Shown: piece after piece, positions 33,905-42,782 of the stretch | Layout of the letters: the number at the start of each line of letters is the position of its first letter | Position numbering within the stretch: position 1 is the first letter of the stretch | Assembly: GCA_902550285.1 (NCBI GenBank) | Contig: CACCYQ010000004.1 | Span: 1 to 42,835, forward strand | Source: an uncultured Pelagibacteraceae bacterium | Lineage (GTDB): Bacteria; Pseudomonadota; Alphaproteobacteria; Pelagibacterales; Pelagibacteraceae | DNA: 42,835 nt | Reading direction: 5' to 3' | Notes under the pieces: model-generated | What the model was told of the DNA's origin: nothing | The model's input: only the letters and a program-made list of their open reading frames with translations | The model's database searches: none | Translations under genes and position numbers: made by a program

Positions 33905-34664
33905 TATTTTCTTTTAGCTTTTTTTCAATTAATTTTACAGAAATAATTGATAATTCATACAAAATTAAAAGAGGAACAGCCAAACCTATTTGCGTTATTG
34001 GATCAGGAGGGGTTAGTATTGCAGCAGCTGCAAAAATCATTACAACAACATACTTTCTTTTTTCTTTTAAAAATTTTGAGTCAACAACTCTAATTCTAGC
34101 AAGTAAACTTAGAACCACAGGTAGCTGAAAACTCAATCCAAAAGCAAATATCAATTTCATTACAAGTGAAAGATATTCGTTAACCTTTGCCTCAAGTTGA
34201 ATGGGTAAACTTGTTTCTAAAGCAGAACTTTCGAATGACAAAAAAAATTTAATCGCTAGTGGCATGACCAAATAATATACTAGCATTCCACCAAGAAGAA
34301 ATAATATGGGTGTAATTACTAAATATGGCATTATTGCAGATTTTTCATGGTCATAAAGACCTGGTGCTATGAATTTCCAAATCTGCATCAATATGTATGG
34401 ACTAGTAAAAAAAAAGGCTGTAAAAAATGAAACTTTTAAATAAGTCAAAAAAGTTTCTTGAAGTGCTGTAAAAATTAATCTTCTATCAAGATTGCTCTCT
34501 TTAACTGCTTCGGCATAAGGATTTACTAGAAAACTATATATTTTTTCAGAAAAAAAATAACTAACAGCAAATAAAATAAATAAAAATATTATGGAATGAA
34601 TCAATCTTTCTCTAAGTTCAACTAAATGATCTACAAAACTTGACTCTTTTTGATCATTTTTCAT
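33897..34664 (-). CDS. tatC: Sec-independent protein translocase TatC
   Basis: A 255-residue core receptor of the twin-arginine translocase with six membrane segments. The N-terminal cytosolic motif SFVDHLVELRERLIHS (residues 8-23) binds the twin-arginine signal. Conserved patches follow in FYSFLVNPYAEAV-like sequence, FFTSPYILMQIWKFIAPGLYDHEK, and FGLSFQLPVVLSLLARI. It overlaps tatB by 11 bases and serS by 8. With tatA and tatB it forms a complete tatABC set. Confidence 0.97.
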   Translation of the reverse strand: MKNDQKESSFVDHLVELRERLIHSIIFLFILFAVSYFFSEKIYSFLVNPYAEAVKESNLDRRLIFTALQETFLTYLKVSFFTAFFFTSPYILMQIWKFIAPGLYDHEKSAIMPYLVITPILFLLGGMLVYYLVMPLAIKFFLSFESSALETSLPIQLEAKVNEYLSLVMKLIFAFGLSFQLPVVLSLLARIRVVDSKFLKEKRKYVVVMIFAAAAILTPPDPITQIGLAVPLLILYELSIISVKLIEKKLKENNA

Positions 34665-34893
34665 TAGTTATTCCTTCTTTAGTTTTTTCTATATCTTCTT
34701 TCTTATTATCTTTATTATTAATTATTTCTTCATCTAGACTAGAAACTTCATTTTGAACATTTTGGACATATTTTTTAATGGACCCAATCCAAGAACCAAT
34801 TTTTTTTAATACAAAGGGAATATCTTTAGGTCCAACTACAATTATTGCGATTGATACTATAATTAGTATTTCAAACCAGCCAATTTGTGGCAT
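34654..34893 (-). CDS. tatB: Sec-independent protein translocase TatB
   Basis: A 79-residue protein with one N-terminal membrane helix (about 5-20), the glycine-proline hinge VGPKDIPFVLKKIG, an amphipathic helix and an acidic/lysine tail. The start MPQIGWFEI and the conserved Glu8 distinguish TatB from TatA. It is shorter than E. coli TatB (171) mainly in the tail. It starts five bases after tatA and overlaps tatC by 11 bases. Confidence 0.93.
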   Translation of the reverse strand: MPQIGWFEILIIVSIAIIVVGPKDIPFVLKKIGSWIGSIKKYVQNVQNEVSSLDEEIINNKDNKKEDIEKTKEGITNEK

Positions 34894-34898
34894 TAGAT

Positions 34899-35111
34899 TT
34901 AGTCTTTTTTATTTGATTCTTGATTGGTTGAGTCTTGATTTTCAGATATATTTTTTGGATCACTGTCTTCTGATATGTCAGATGACATTCCTTTTTTAAA
35001 ACTTTTTATACCTTTAGCTACGTCACCCATCAAACTTGATATTTTGCCTCTTCCAAATAGCAAAACTACCAATATTACTACAATTGCAATTTGCCAAAAT
35101 CCTATACTCAT
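34899..35111 (-). CDS. tatA: Sec-independent protein translocase TatA
   Basis: A 70-residue pore-forming subunit. The N-terminus [20 protein letters not shown] is a single short helix, then [23 protein letters not shown] is the hinge plus amphipathic helix, with the conserved F/G..K..P/L pattern and KGIKSFKKG typical of TatA. The rest is an acidic, Ser/Asn-rich tail. A GAGGA sequence lies about 15 bases before the ATG, too far for a standard ribosome-binding site. Confidence 0.94.
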   Translation of the reverse strand: MSIGFWQIAIVVILVVLLFGRGKISSLMGDVAKGIKSFKKGMSSDISEDSDPKNISENQDSTNQESNKKD

Positions 35112-35156
35112 AAATTTATCTTATATCCTCAATATATTAATAATTAAAGCTACTTT

Positions 35157-35849
35157 TTAGTCCTTTTCATCTTTATTTAAAGTACTATTTAACATTTCAT
35201 CAATATTTGAATAAATATTTTCTTTTTTTTCTTCTTCTTGCTCTTTATAAAATTTACCAGTGCCAAATATTTCTGAGTTAACACTTGATGTATCAATCAA
35301 ACCAGCTGATCCTAATTCATCTACTGTTGGCAAGTCTGATAACTTTTGCAAATTAAAATGACTTAAAAATTCGTCTGTAGTTCCATATTGAATAGGTTTA
35401 CCAGGTACTTCTTTTCTTCCACAAGGCTTCACCCAATTTAGCTCCATTAATATATCCAATGTATTAGTTCCAAAAGCAACACCTCTTATTTCTTCTATTT
35501 CAGCCCTTGTAACTGGTTGATGATATGTGATTATTGATAAAGTTTCTATTGCTGCCTTTGATAATTTTTTTTCCACTGTTTTCTGTTTAGACATTAGTTC
35601 AGATAAATTATTAGCAGTTCTAAATGACCATTTTTCTGAAATACACACTAAATTAATTCCTCTGTTAATATATAGTTCTTTGAGCTTACCTAATATTTTT
35701 TTTACATCAGTTTTTTTTGAAATTTTTGATTCAATCGTATCAATATCTAAGGGTTCAGCTGCTGCAAATATAATAGCTTCCACTTCTCGTTCTGTTTGAG
35801 TCAAATTATTAGGGAACTTTAACACATTTGTTTTTTTAATGTTTTTCAT
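35157..35849 (-). CDS. scpB: Segregation and condensation protein ScpB
   Basis: A 230-residue winged-helix (kite) subunit of the SMC-ScpAB condensin, needed for chromosome compaction and segregation. The family core is visible in EREVEAIIFAAAEPLDIDTIE, WSFRTANNLSELM, LSKAAIETLSIITYHQPVTRAEIEEIRGV and ELNWVKPCGRKEVPGKPIQYGTTDEFL. The C-terminal about 50 residues are acidic and probably disordered. It overlaps scpA by 14 bases; a 45-base gap separates it from tatA. Confidence 0.96.
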   Translation of the reverse strand: MKNIKKTNVLKFPNNLTQTEREVEAIIFAAAEPLDIDTIESKISKKTDVKKILGKLKELYINRGINLVCISEKWSFRTANNLSELMSKQKTVEKKLSKAAIETLSIITYHQPVTRAEIEEIRGVAFGTNTLDILMELNWVKPCGRKEVPGKPIQYGTTDEFLSHFNLQKLSDLPTVDELGSAGLIDTSSVNSEIFGTGKFYKEQEEEKKENIYSNIDEMLNSTLNKDEKD

Positions 35850-36585
35850 TGTTTTCTTTAATAAATATTGGACTGAAGAGTTTAGATTGTTTAATTGTAA
35901 TGTTTCCTTCCTTAACTAATTCTAGGGATCCAGCAAACAAACCTGCTTTGCCACTTTTTTTTAAGATTTTAGAACTAGAAAAATTTGATGGAATTAATTC
36001 ATCAATATTTTTCCAATTAGTTAATTTACCAAAAAATTCTTTTATTCTTTTTATTCCTTCTTCCATAGTAAAAACAGGAAGTTTAGGAATATTAATTCTC
36101 TGGAAGTCTTTAGTCATGATTATTGAGGAATATGTTTTTAATAACTCAAATAAAGTGATTGAGTATTTTGTGCTATAAATTGATCTAATATTTCCTCTAA
36201 TACCTCTCATAAATATATCTCTTCCTAATCTTTTCTTTTTTAACATTTGATCAGATAATAATCTTATCAACTCCAGTCTTTTTAATTGTAATTTTAATTT
36301 TTCTGCAACTTCTAAAGCTTTAAATTCTTCTTCATCATTTTCTGGTAAAAGAAGTTTAGATTTTAAATAAGTTAGCCAAGTTGCCATCAACAAGTATTCA
36401 GAGGCAATTTCAAGATTTAAATTTGAAGAATTGGTTATAAACGCATGAAATTGATCAGCTAATTTTGTAATCGATATTTTTTCTAAATCTACTTTTTGAG
36501 ATTTTGCCAAATCTAATAATACTTCTAACGGACCATTATAGGCCTGAAGACTGACATTAAAGTTTAAGGAATCACTTACGTTCAT
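35836..36585 (-). CDS. scpA: Segregation and condensation protein ScpA
   Basis: A 249-residue kleisin that bridges the SMC heads and binds ScpB. The N-terminus YNGPLEVLLDLAKSQKVDLEKISI is the highly conserved head-binding region, and SEYLLMATWLTYLKSKLLLP follows near residue 63-82. The middle is Lys/Leu-rich, and the C-terminus is a winged-helix (GKAGLFAGSLELVKEGNITIKQ). It lies eight bases after nagZ and overlaps scpB by 14 bases. smc itself is outside the window. Confidence 0.95.
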   Translation of the reverse strand: MNVSDSLNFNVSLQAYNGPLEVLLDLAKSQKVDLEKISITKLADQFHAFITNSSNLNLEIASEYLLMATWLTYLKSKLLLPENDEEEFKALEVAEKLKLQLKRLELIRLLSDQMLKKKRLGRDIFMRGIRGNIRSIYSTKYSITLFELLKTYSSIIMTKDFQRINIPKLPVFTMEEGIKRIKEFFGKLTNWKNIDELIPSNFSSSKILKKSGKAGLFAGSLELVKEGNITIKQSKLFSPIFIKENNEKH

Positions 36586-36593
36586 AGTTAATT

Positions 36594-37544
36594 TTAACTT
36601 ATAATATTATAGAATTGATATGTTTTTTTTAAAATAAATTTATCTATAAGTGGTGAATTTTTTGCTACCAACGTCATTTCTGATAGATTTCCATTACAAT
36701 GAAGCACTAAATTACAACCAGCAGTAAATGCTAATTTAGTATTTTTTAAAATATTAAACTTAAGCGCTTTCATAGATATATCGTCCGACATGATTAAATT
36801 TTTAAAAAGTAATTTATCTCTTATAAGTCTAATGACTTTTTTTGAGTGTGTAGCAGAATTTATTGGGTCAATTTGATTATAAATTATATGAGCTGTCATA
36901 GAAAATAAACTTTTTTTATTTTTAAATGCTTTAAAATCGTGAGTGTTTAGATATTTTATAGACTTATTTATAATTGGAAGTTTATAATGACTATCAGCGT
37001 TTGAATGTCCGTGGCCTGGTATATGTTTTATTATAGTTCCAATTCTATTTTTATGAAATTTATCTATAAATATGTCGCCAATTTTAGACACAATTTTTGA
37101 ATTAGATGAAAATGACCTGCTACCAATAACATCATGAGAATTTTTTCTGTATAAATCAAGTACTGGATAAGTATTCATGTTTATTCCTAAAATATTTAGT
37201 AAGTGAGAAATTTGATTTACATATATATTGGAATAAATATTGAACTTTTTTCTATTTTTAAAAAATAACTTTCCAAAAAATTGAGCTGAAAACGACGAGT
37301 TATCAATAAAAGTCCTTAGTCTTGAAACCTTGCCTCCTTCTTCGTCGATAATTATTGGATAATTTTTATCTTTAAATATGGATCTAATTTTTCTTGTTAA
37401 TAATTGTGTTTGGATAATAGATTTTATATTTCTAGAAAATAATATAATCCCCCATGGTCGATGCTTTTTTAAAAAATTTATTTCTTTTGTAGTAATTTTA
37501 TAACCTTTTAAACCTACAATAAATGCTTTTCTTTTTTTAATCAT
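36594..37544 (-). CDS. nagZ: Beta-N-acetylhexosaminidase NagZ (GH3)
   Basis: Removes GlcNAc from anhydro-muropeptides during cytosolic peptidoglycan recycling, 316 residues. GH3 features are GIILFSRNI (32-40), IIIDEEGGKVSRLR (64-77, substrate-binding Asp/Glu), KHIPGHG (173-179) with D184-S185-H186 forming the acid/base loop, and the nucleophile region MSDDISMKAL (D254/D255). No signal peptide is seen, as expected. It overlaps the small membrane-protein gene upstream by 8 bases and is followed by scpA, the usual alphaproteobacterial order argS-SPOR protein-nagZ-scpA-scpB. Confidence 0.95.
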   Translation of the reverse strand: MIKKRKAFIVGLKGYKITTKEINFLKKHRPWGIILFSRNIKSIIQTQLLTRKIRSIFKDKNYPIIIDEEGGKVSRLRTFIDNSSFSAQFFGKLFFKNRKKFNIYSNIYVNQISHLLNILGINMNTYPVLDLYRKNSHDVIGSRSFSSNSKIVSKIGDIFIDKFHKNRIGTIIKHIPGHGHSNADSHYKLPIINKSIKYLNTHDFKAFKNKKSLFSMTAHIIYNQIDPINSATHSKKVIRLIRDKLLFKNLIMSDDISMKALKFNILKNTKLAFTAGCNLVLHCNGNLSEMTLVAKNSPLIDKFILKKTYQFYNIIS

Positions 37545-37803
37545 TCTTTTTTAATAAATTCCAAAAATGATAAATTTTTTTCTTTTTTTTTTTATCATTA
37601 TCATCAATGTATTGAATTATGTTATTTGTATCATTTTTTAGTATTTTTAATTTATTACTATACAAAGTTAAATCTTCATCTAAATTACTAAATTTTCTAT
37701 TAGATTTCTTTTCATATTCATCAGAAAAATAATATTTGATACTTAAAAAAAAGAAAAAAAATATAAATATTAAATAAAAAAAAGATTTAAGTTCTTTAAG
37801 CAT
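37537..37803 (-). CDS. Small single-span membrane protein, unknown function
   Basis: An 88-residue protein with one very aromatic hydrophobic helix (about 8-25, Phe-rich) and a charged Asp/Asn/Lys tail with a six-lysine run. It resembles no family I can name. In most alphaproteobacteria the gene between argS and nagZ encodes a larger membrane protein with a periplasmic SPOR domain. This one keeps the position and the N-terminal span but has no recognisable SPOR part, so it may be a strongly reduced homologue. It shares one base with argS (TAATG) and overlaps nagZ by 8 bases. Confidence 0.7.
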   Translation of the reverse strand: MLKELKSFFYLIFIFFFFFLSIKYYFSDEYEKKSNRKFSNLDEDLTLYSNKLKILKNDTNNIIQYIDDNDKKKKKKIYHFWNLLKKND

Positions 37804-39533
37804 TACATTTTTTCGGGTGTCTCTACACCTAATATTTTCATTCCTGATTTAATAACAAGAGCTAAAGATTTTAAAAAAATTAACTTGTCCAGGGTTATAT
37901 TATTGTTTTCATCAATAAACCTTTTTGATTCATCGTCTCTTCCTAAATTCCAATATGAATGAAAATCTGATGATAGTTCGTATAAATATGTGGGTATTCT
38001 ATGTGGTTCTAGTTTATTAGAGGCAATATCTATGCATTTTGGCCATTCAGAAATTTTTTTTATTAGTTTAATTTCTTCGTTAGTATAATCATGTTTAAAG
38101 TTTCTAATATTTAATTCTTCATTTAAATCTTTATTAACATTTCTAAAAACTGAGCAAATTCTAGCGTAACAATATTGTACATAGTAAAGTGGATTATCTT
38201 TAGATTTTTCTTTTACTTTGGTAAAATTAAAATCTAGTTCAACGTCACTGCTTCGATTTAACATTATAAATCTTGTTGCATCTTTACCAACTTCATTAAT
38301 TAAATCTTCAACTGTTATGTAATCACCTTTCCTTTTAGACATTTTAAAAGGTTTTCCATCTTTTATTAACTTGACTAATTGACTAACTTTACAAATTAAT
38401 TTGTTTTTTTTTCCTGATAGCGCTTCTACTATTGAGGTAATTCTTTTTATGTATCCAGCATGATCAGCGCCTAAAATATTTATAAGTAAATCAAATTTTC
38501 TGTTTAATTTATTTTCATGATAAGCAACATCTCCGGCAAAATAAGTCCAAGAATTATCTGATTTCTTTAGTGCACGATCTTTGTCATCTCCAAAACTAGT
38601 TGATCTAAATAATAGCTGCTCTCTTTCTATCCATTTTGATTTATCTTCACCCTCAGGAGCTTTAATTTTACCAAAATAAACAAAATTGTTTTTTTTTAAT
38701 TTTTCAACAGCGCTTTCAACCTCTTTATTAAGAATTATCTGTCTTTCACTAGCAAAATTATCATGTTCTATTCCAAGGTTTTTTAAATTTAATTTAATTA
38801 ATTTTAAAGACTCACTAACTGAAAGTTGTGTAAGTTCGTCAGATATGTCCTTAAAATTATTAAATTTAAATGCTTTGTTATTTTTTATTATATTTTTGGC
38901 TATATCTATTAAATAATCTCCTGGATAAAGATCTTTGTCATTTTTTGGAAACTCTTCATTAAATAAAATTTCTCTAATTCGGTAATAAATAGATTTAGTA
39001 AAATGGATAATTTGTCCACCAAAATCATTTACATAATATTCTTTTTTTACTTTATTTTTGCTAAATAATAAAAGATTAGATATTACATCGCCTAAAATTG
39101 CACCTCTACAATGACCTACATGGAGCGGTCCTGTGGGATTTGCTGATACAAATTCAACTAAATAACTTTTTTTTTTTTGTTTTAAGTTAATACCGTAAGT
39201 TTTATAATTTTTTACAACATCCATTATAAATGTTGACCAAAAAGATTTTTTAAATTTGATATTTATAAAACCAGGTTTTTCTATTGCAATAGTTTCGATT
39301 TTTTTATCCTTTTTAAGTTCATATATAATTAAGTTAGCAATATCATTAGGTGATTTTTTATTAAGTTTAGATAATACCATGGCCACATTCGAAGATATAT
39401 CTCCATCAAATTTTAATGGCGGAATATCAACATTTATACTGTTTAAATTTTCTGGAAGTTGTAAAATATTTTGGCTACTAAGATCTTTTAATAAATTTAT
39501 TATTTGTTCACGATAAATTTCAAAAATATTCAT
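37803..39533 (-). CDS. argS: Arginyl-tRNA synthetase
   Basis: Class I synthetase, 576 residues. The N-terminal additional domain covers about residues 1-110. The active site carries FVSANPTGPLHVGHCRGAILGD with HVGH at 138-141. The KMSKS-like loop is KMSKRKGDYIT (starting at 397), and the C-terminal anticodon domain includes YVQYCYARICSV. It overlaps dgt by 4 bases (ATGA) upstream and the small membrane-protein gene by one base downstream. It carries a 12-base A run (39167-39178, T on the plus strand) coding the lysines just before SYLVEFVSAN. Confidence 0.98.
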   Translation of the reverse strand: MNIFEIYREQIINLLKDLSSQNILQLPENLNSINVDIPPLKFDGDISSNVAMVLSKLNKKSPNDIANLIIYELKKDKKIETIAIEKPGFINIKFKKSFWSTFIMDVVKNYKTYGINLKQKKKSYLVEFVSANPTGPLHVGHCRGAILGDVISNLLLFSKNKVKKEYYVNDFGGQIIHFTKSIYYRIREILFNEEFPKNDKDLYPGDYLIDIAKNIIKNNKAFKFNNFKDISDELTQLSVSESLKLIKLNLKNLGIEHDNFASERQIILNKEVESAVEKLKKNNFVYFGKIKAPEGEDKSKWIEREQLLFRSTSFGDDKDRALKKSDNSWTYFAGDVAYHENKLNRKFDLLINILGADHAGYIKRITSIVEALSGKKNKLICKVSQLVKLIKDGKPFKMSKRKGDYITVEDLINEVGKDATRFIMLNRSSDVELDFNFTKVKEKSKDNPLYYVQYCYARICSVFRNVNKDLNEELNIRNFKHDYTNEEIKLIKKISEWPKCIDIASNKLEPHRIPTYLYELSSDFHSYWNLGRDDESKRFIDENNNITLDKLIFLKSLALVIKSGMKILGVETPEKM

Positions 39534-40648
39534 TTAATATTATGATATAAATTAATAGCATATCTGTCTGTCATTCCAGAAATGTAATCTGCTATTGCTC
39601 TATACTTTCCTTTTTTTAATTGACCTTTATTTAAATATTTTTTTGGTTTTATAGAAATTTCTTTAAAAAGTTTTTTTATTATTAATTTTCCTTTATTATT
39701 TTTTAATAAAACAAATTTATTATTATACATTTTAATTTTTAAAAATTGTTTAATTTGCTTTTCTGTATTTATTAATTTATTAGAGAAAGAAACTATATTT
39801 TTTTTTGAGTAATATATATCACTATAATTTTTTATTTTTAAAGAATTTATATTTTTCATAGTTGTTTTTATTAAATCTTGCACCATTAGGTCAATTGAAT
39901 CTCTTATTACTTGGTATATCAAAATTTCTTGATTTTTTCTTTTGATATTTTTTTTATGAGATTTAATTATATCATTAAAAAAATTGATTTCTTTTAAGTC
40001 ATTTAATGTGATTAATTTTGCCCTAATTCCATCTTGAATATCATGATTATTGTAAGCTATGTCATCAGATGCGGCTGCAATTTGGGCCTCTAGTGACGGA
40101 TATTTTAATAAATTAAATTTATTTTTTAAATTTTTTAAACCAATAATTTCATTTATTTTTGAATGGTTTTTTATCGGTCCATTGTGCTTTAATAGCCCGT
40201 CTAAAGTTTCAATTGATAAATTTAATCCATTAAATTTAAGATATTTATTTTCTAAAAACATTACTATTCGTAGTGTTTGCAAATTGTGATCAAAGCCTCC
40301 ATGATTTATCATGCAGTCGTTAAGGGATTCTTCACCTGCATGACCGAAAGGCGTATGACCTAAGTCATGAGCTAAACTTAAAGTTTCAGACAAATCATCA
40401 TTTAAATTCATATATCTAGTTATTGATCTAGCTATCTGGGCTACTTCCAGAGAATGAGTAATTCTTGTTCTATAGTGGTCCCCTTCAGTGTTTACAAACA
40501 CCTGAGTTTTGTGTTTTAGCCTTCTAAAAGCTGCACTATGAATAATTCTGTCTCTATCTCTTTGAAAAGGTGACCTATATTTACTGTAAGATTCATTAAC
40601 AAGTCTACCTTTGCTTTTAAATAGGCCTAATTGTTTGTAGTTTTTCAT
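39530..40648 (-). CDS. dgt: dGTPase-like dNTP triphosphohydrolase
   Basis: HD-domain enzyme that removes triphosphate from deoxynucleotides and helps balance dNTP pools; 372 residues, typical for the short alphaproteobacterial form. The start SPFQRDRDRIIHSAAFRRLKHKTQVF is the signature entry. Metal ligands are H65 (TRITHSLEVAQIAR), the HD pair H94-D95 (LAHDLGHTPFGHAGEE) and a later Asp in ASDDIAYNNHDIQDG. The C-terminus YISGMTDRYAINLY is also conserved. It is divergent from erpA with 50 bases between and coupled to argS by ATGA. Confidence 0.96.
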   Translation of the reverse strand: MKNYKQLGLFKSKGRLVNESYSKYRSPFQRDRDRIIHSAAFRRLKHKTQVFVNTEGDHYRTRITHSLEVAQIARSITRYMNLNDDLSETLSLAHDLGHTPFGHAGEESLNDCMINHGGFDHNLQTLRIVMFLENKYLKFNGLNLSIETLDGLLKHNGPIKNHSKINEIIGLKNLKNKFNLLKYPSLEAQIAAASDDIAYNNHDIQDGIRAKLITLNDLKEINFFNDIIKSHKKNIKRKNQEILIYQVIRDSIDLMVQDLIKTTMKNINSLKIKNYSDIYYSKKNIVSFSNKLINTEKQIKQFLKIKMYNNKFVLLKNNKGKLIIKKLFKEISIKPKKYLNKGQLKKGKYRAIADYISGMTDRYAINLYHNIK

Positions 40649-40657
40649 ACTTTAAAC

Positions 40658-40686
40658 TTGGTAAATAAATATTATATTAGTAATAA
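40658..40686. promoter_or_regulatory. Possible divergent promoters between dgt and erpA
   Basis: In the plus direction TTGGTA (40658-40663) and TAATAA (40681-40686) have a 17-base spacer and would start erpA mRNA about six bases before its ATG. On the minus strand a consensus TATAAT lies at 40671-40676 for dgt, without a clear -35. The two elements interleave within 50 bases. Confidence 0.3.
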
Positions 40687-40698
40687 CAGTGTTTATTT

Positions 40699-41016
40699 AT
40701 GATTAAAGAAATTAAATTTACTGATAATGCCATAAAACAAATAAATCATTTGTTATCAACTAAAGAAAAGGGTTTATTTTTTAGAATCGCTATTAAGGGT
40801 GGAGGTTGCTCTGGATTTCAATATGATTTTTCTTTTGATAAGGAACCTCAAAATGAGGATTTAAAATATGAAAATATTTTAATAGATAAAACTTCAGCAA
40901 ATTTATTAAAAGGATCTCAAATCGATTATGTTCATGAGTTAATAGGAAACTCATTTAAAATAAACAATCCACAATCAAAATCATCTTGTGGCTGTGGTGT
41001 TTCTTTTTCTCTTTAA
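40699..41016 (+). CDS. erpA: Iron-sulfur cluster insertion protein, ErpA/IscA type
   Basis: A 105-residue A-type carrier delivering Fe-S clusters to apo-enzymes. The three cysteine ligands are C37 (GGGCSGFQYDF) and C97/C99 (SSCGCGVSF). The remainder (ITDNAIKQI-like start, LIDKTSANLLKGSQIDYV) matches the family over the full length. In alphaproteobacteria erpA is regularly between dgt and xthA, as here. It shares one base with the xthA start (TAATG), so the two are probably coupled. Confidence 0.94.
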   Translation: MIKEIKFTDNAIKQINHLLSTKEKGLFFRIAIKGGGCSGFQYDFSFDKEPQNEDLKYENILIDKTSANLLKGSQIDYVHELIGNSFKINNPQSKSSCGCGVSFSL

Positions 41017-41792
41017 TGATCATTAGCTCCTGGAATGTTAATTCAGTTAGGGCTCGAATTGAAAATATTAAAGAGTACTTAAAAAAGTTTTCACCTCAAA
41101 TATTGATGATGCAAGAAATTAAAACACCCAATGAAACTTATCCATATGAGGATTTGAAATCAATAAAATATGAAAATTATGTATTTGGTCAAAAGAGCTA
41201 TAATGGTGTTGCCATTATCTCCAAACAAAAATTAAATAATATTGAAAATGATATTTTGAAAGATAAAAATAAACAATCTCGAATAATTTCTGCTGAAATA
41301 AAACATAAAAAAAAAACTATTATTTTAATTAATATTTATACCCCAAACGGAAACCCTGTAGATACTGAAAAATATACTTACAAGCTTTACTGGTTAGATA
41401 GTTTAATAAAAAAATTAAAATCTTTGTCTAAAAAATATGATAATATAATAATAGGTGGTGATTTTAATATAATTCCTTCCGAAGAAGACGTTCATAATGC
41501 AGAAAACTATAAAAATGATGCATTATTTAGATTGGAAGTGAGGAAAAAATTTAGAGAATTAATTAATTTAGGTTTTCATGATGCTTATAGGTACATTAAT
41601 CCGGATAAAGAAGGATATACATTCTGGGACTATACAAGTGGTGCTTGGCAGAAAAATAATGGTATGAGAATTGATCATTTTTTAGTATCAAATTCATTAA
41701 TTAATATAGTTAAAAGTGTAAATATAAATAAATTTCCTCGTGGAAGAGAAAAACCATCCGATCATACACCAATTGAAATTGAGTTAACTTAA
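41016..41792 (+). CDS. xthA: Exodeoxyribonuclease III (AP endonuclease)
   Basis: Repairs abasic sites in base-excision repair and has 3'-5' exonuclease activity. I start at ATG 41016-41018 (258 residues), giving the family N-terminus MIISSWNVNSVRARI; the open frame reaches ten codons further back, but only inside erpA. Active-site residues are N7, E34 (MMQEIKT), the Tyr in NIYTPNG, Asp and Asn in GGDFNI, and RIDHFLV and SDHTPI at the end. It ends with a 9-base convergent overlap with the dehydrogenase gene. Confidence 0.96.
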   Translation: MIISSWNVNSVRARIENIKEYLKKFSPQILMMQEIKTPNETYPYEDLKSIKYENYVFGQKSYNGVAIISKQKLNNIENDILKDKNKQSRIISAEIKHKKKTIILINIYTPNGNPVDTEKYTYKLYWLDSLIKKLKSLSKKYDNIIIGGDFNIIPSEEDVHNAENYKNDALFRLEVRKKFRELINLGFHDAYRYINPDKEGYTFWDYTSGAWQKNNGMRIDHFLVSNSLINIVKSVNINKFPRGREKPSDHTPIEIELT

Positions 41793-42782
41793 AGATTTAA
41801 TTTTATTAACAAGTTCTTGATTTATATTTCTTGGACCTTTATCAAGTCTATTCTTATGTCTTCTTTCTCCTGGGAGTCTTACTCCATCCATAGATTTCAT
41901 TTTATCAAAAAATTCATTTGAATGTTTATTCCAATCATTTTCGGATAATTTTTCAGGTGAGATAGCTAATATAAACTCACCTCCACTAGGTGGTCCCCCA
42001 TCATTGTTATCTTTCTCAGCTGTTTCATAACTAAAATTATCACCAACTAGTGCACCTGCTAATAATTCAACCATCATTGCTATACCTGATCCTTTATATC
42101 CACCAAAAGGCAGTAATACTCCTCCATTAGCTATTTCTCCTGGATCAGTAGTTGCTTTTCCATCGCTAGTTAAACCTGTTCCTAAAGGTACTTTGTGTCC
42201 TTCTCTTTTTGCTACTTGAACTTCACCCATTGCCATTGATGCTGTGGCCATATCATAAACAACTGGGGTCTTGCCTTTCCTTGGCCAAGCAAAAGAAATT
42301 GGATTAGTTCCAAACAGTGGTTTTGTAGCACCAGCAGGTGCAACGGCTGGTTTGTATGAAGTGCATGCAAAAGCAACTAAACCTTGTTCTGCTATCATTT
42401 CTGTTTCAGGCCATATAGCAGCCATGTGATGTGAATTATTGATAGCTAAAACTGCTATTCCATTTTCTTTAGTAGCTTTTATTAATTCAGGAATAGCAAT
42501 ACTCAATACAATTGGAGCTAAACAATTATTTCCTAATACTTTAATTACACTTTGAGATATTTTTTTTATTTCAGGTCTAGCTTTTCCATTTATTTTTCCA
42601 CTTTTAAGACCAGCAACATATGCAGGTAATCTAAACAATCCATGTGATAATGATCCGTCTCTTTCAGCTTTCATTATTAAATCAGCCAAAATGCTTGCAG
42701 TTTCTTCATCACAATTGTTAGAAACTAGAGTTTTTTTGGCTAGATCATAAATTTCATTTAATGTTAAAGAAATTGTACTCAT
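41784..42782 (-). CDS. LDH2/DpkA-family NAD(P)-dependent oxidoreductase
   Basis: A 332-residue member of the malate/L-lactate dehydrogenase type 2 family, whose members reduce 2-oxo acids or cyclic imines (delta1-piperideine-2-carboxylate). Signature parts are ERDGSLSHGLFRLPAYV (catalytic H47), INNSHHMAAIWPETEM (His pair 118-119), FGTNPISFAWPRKG, VYDMATASMAMGEV and LPFGGYKGSGIAMMVELLAGAL. Substrate cannot be decided from sequence; lactate, malate, ureidoglycolate and proline-type imines are all possible. Codon use looks like the neighbours. It shares one base with the next upstream gene (TAATG), suggesting an operon entering from the right edge. Confidence 0.88.
   Translation of the reverse strand: MSTISLTLNEIYDLAKKTLVSNNCDEETASILADLIMKAERDGSLSHGLFRLPAYVAGLKSGKINGKARPEIKKISQSVIKVLGNNCLAPIVLSIAIPELIKATKENGIAVLAINNSHHMAAIWPETEMIAEQGLVAFACTSYKPAVAPAGATKPLFGTNPISFAWPRKGKTPVVYDMATASMAMGEVQVAKREGHKVPLGTGLTSDGKATTDPGEIANGGVLLPFGGYKGSGIAMMVELLAGALVGDNFSYETAEKDNNDGGPPSGGEFILAISPEKLSENDWNKHSNEFFDKMKSMDGVRLPGERRHKNRLDKGPRNINQELVNKIKSLS

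Noticed and set aside
37583..37593. Poly-T tracts as intrinsic terminators
   Set aside because: This and similar T runs lie within coding sequence as lysine codons on the other strand, and no GC-rich hairpin precedes any of them.
40986..41015. Ten-codon upstream start for xthA
   Set aside because: It would lie inside erpA codons for the CGCG cluster motif, and the family begins at the ATG at 41016.
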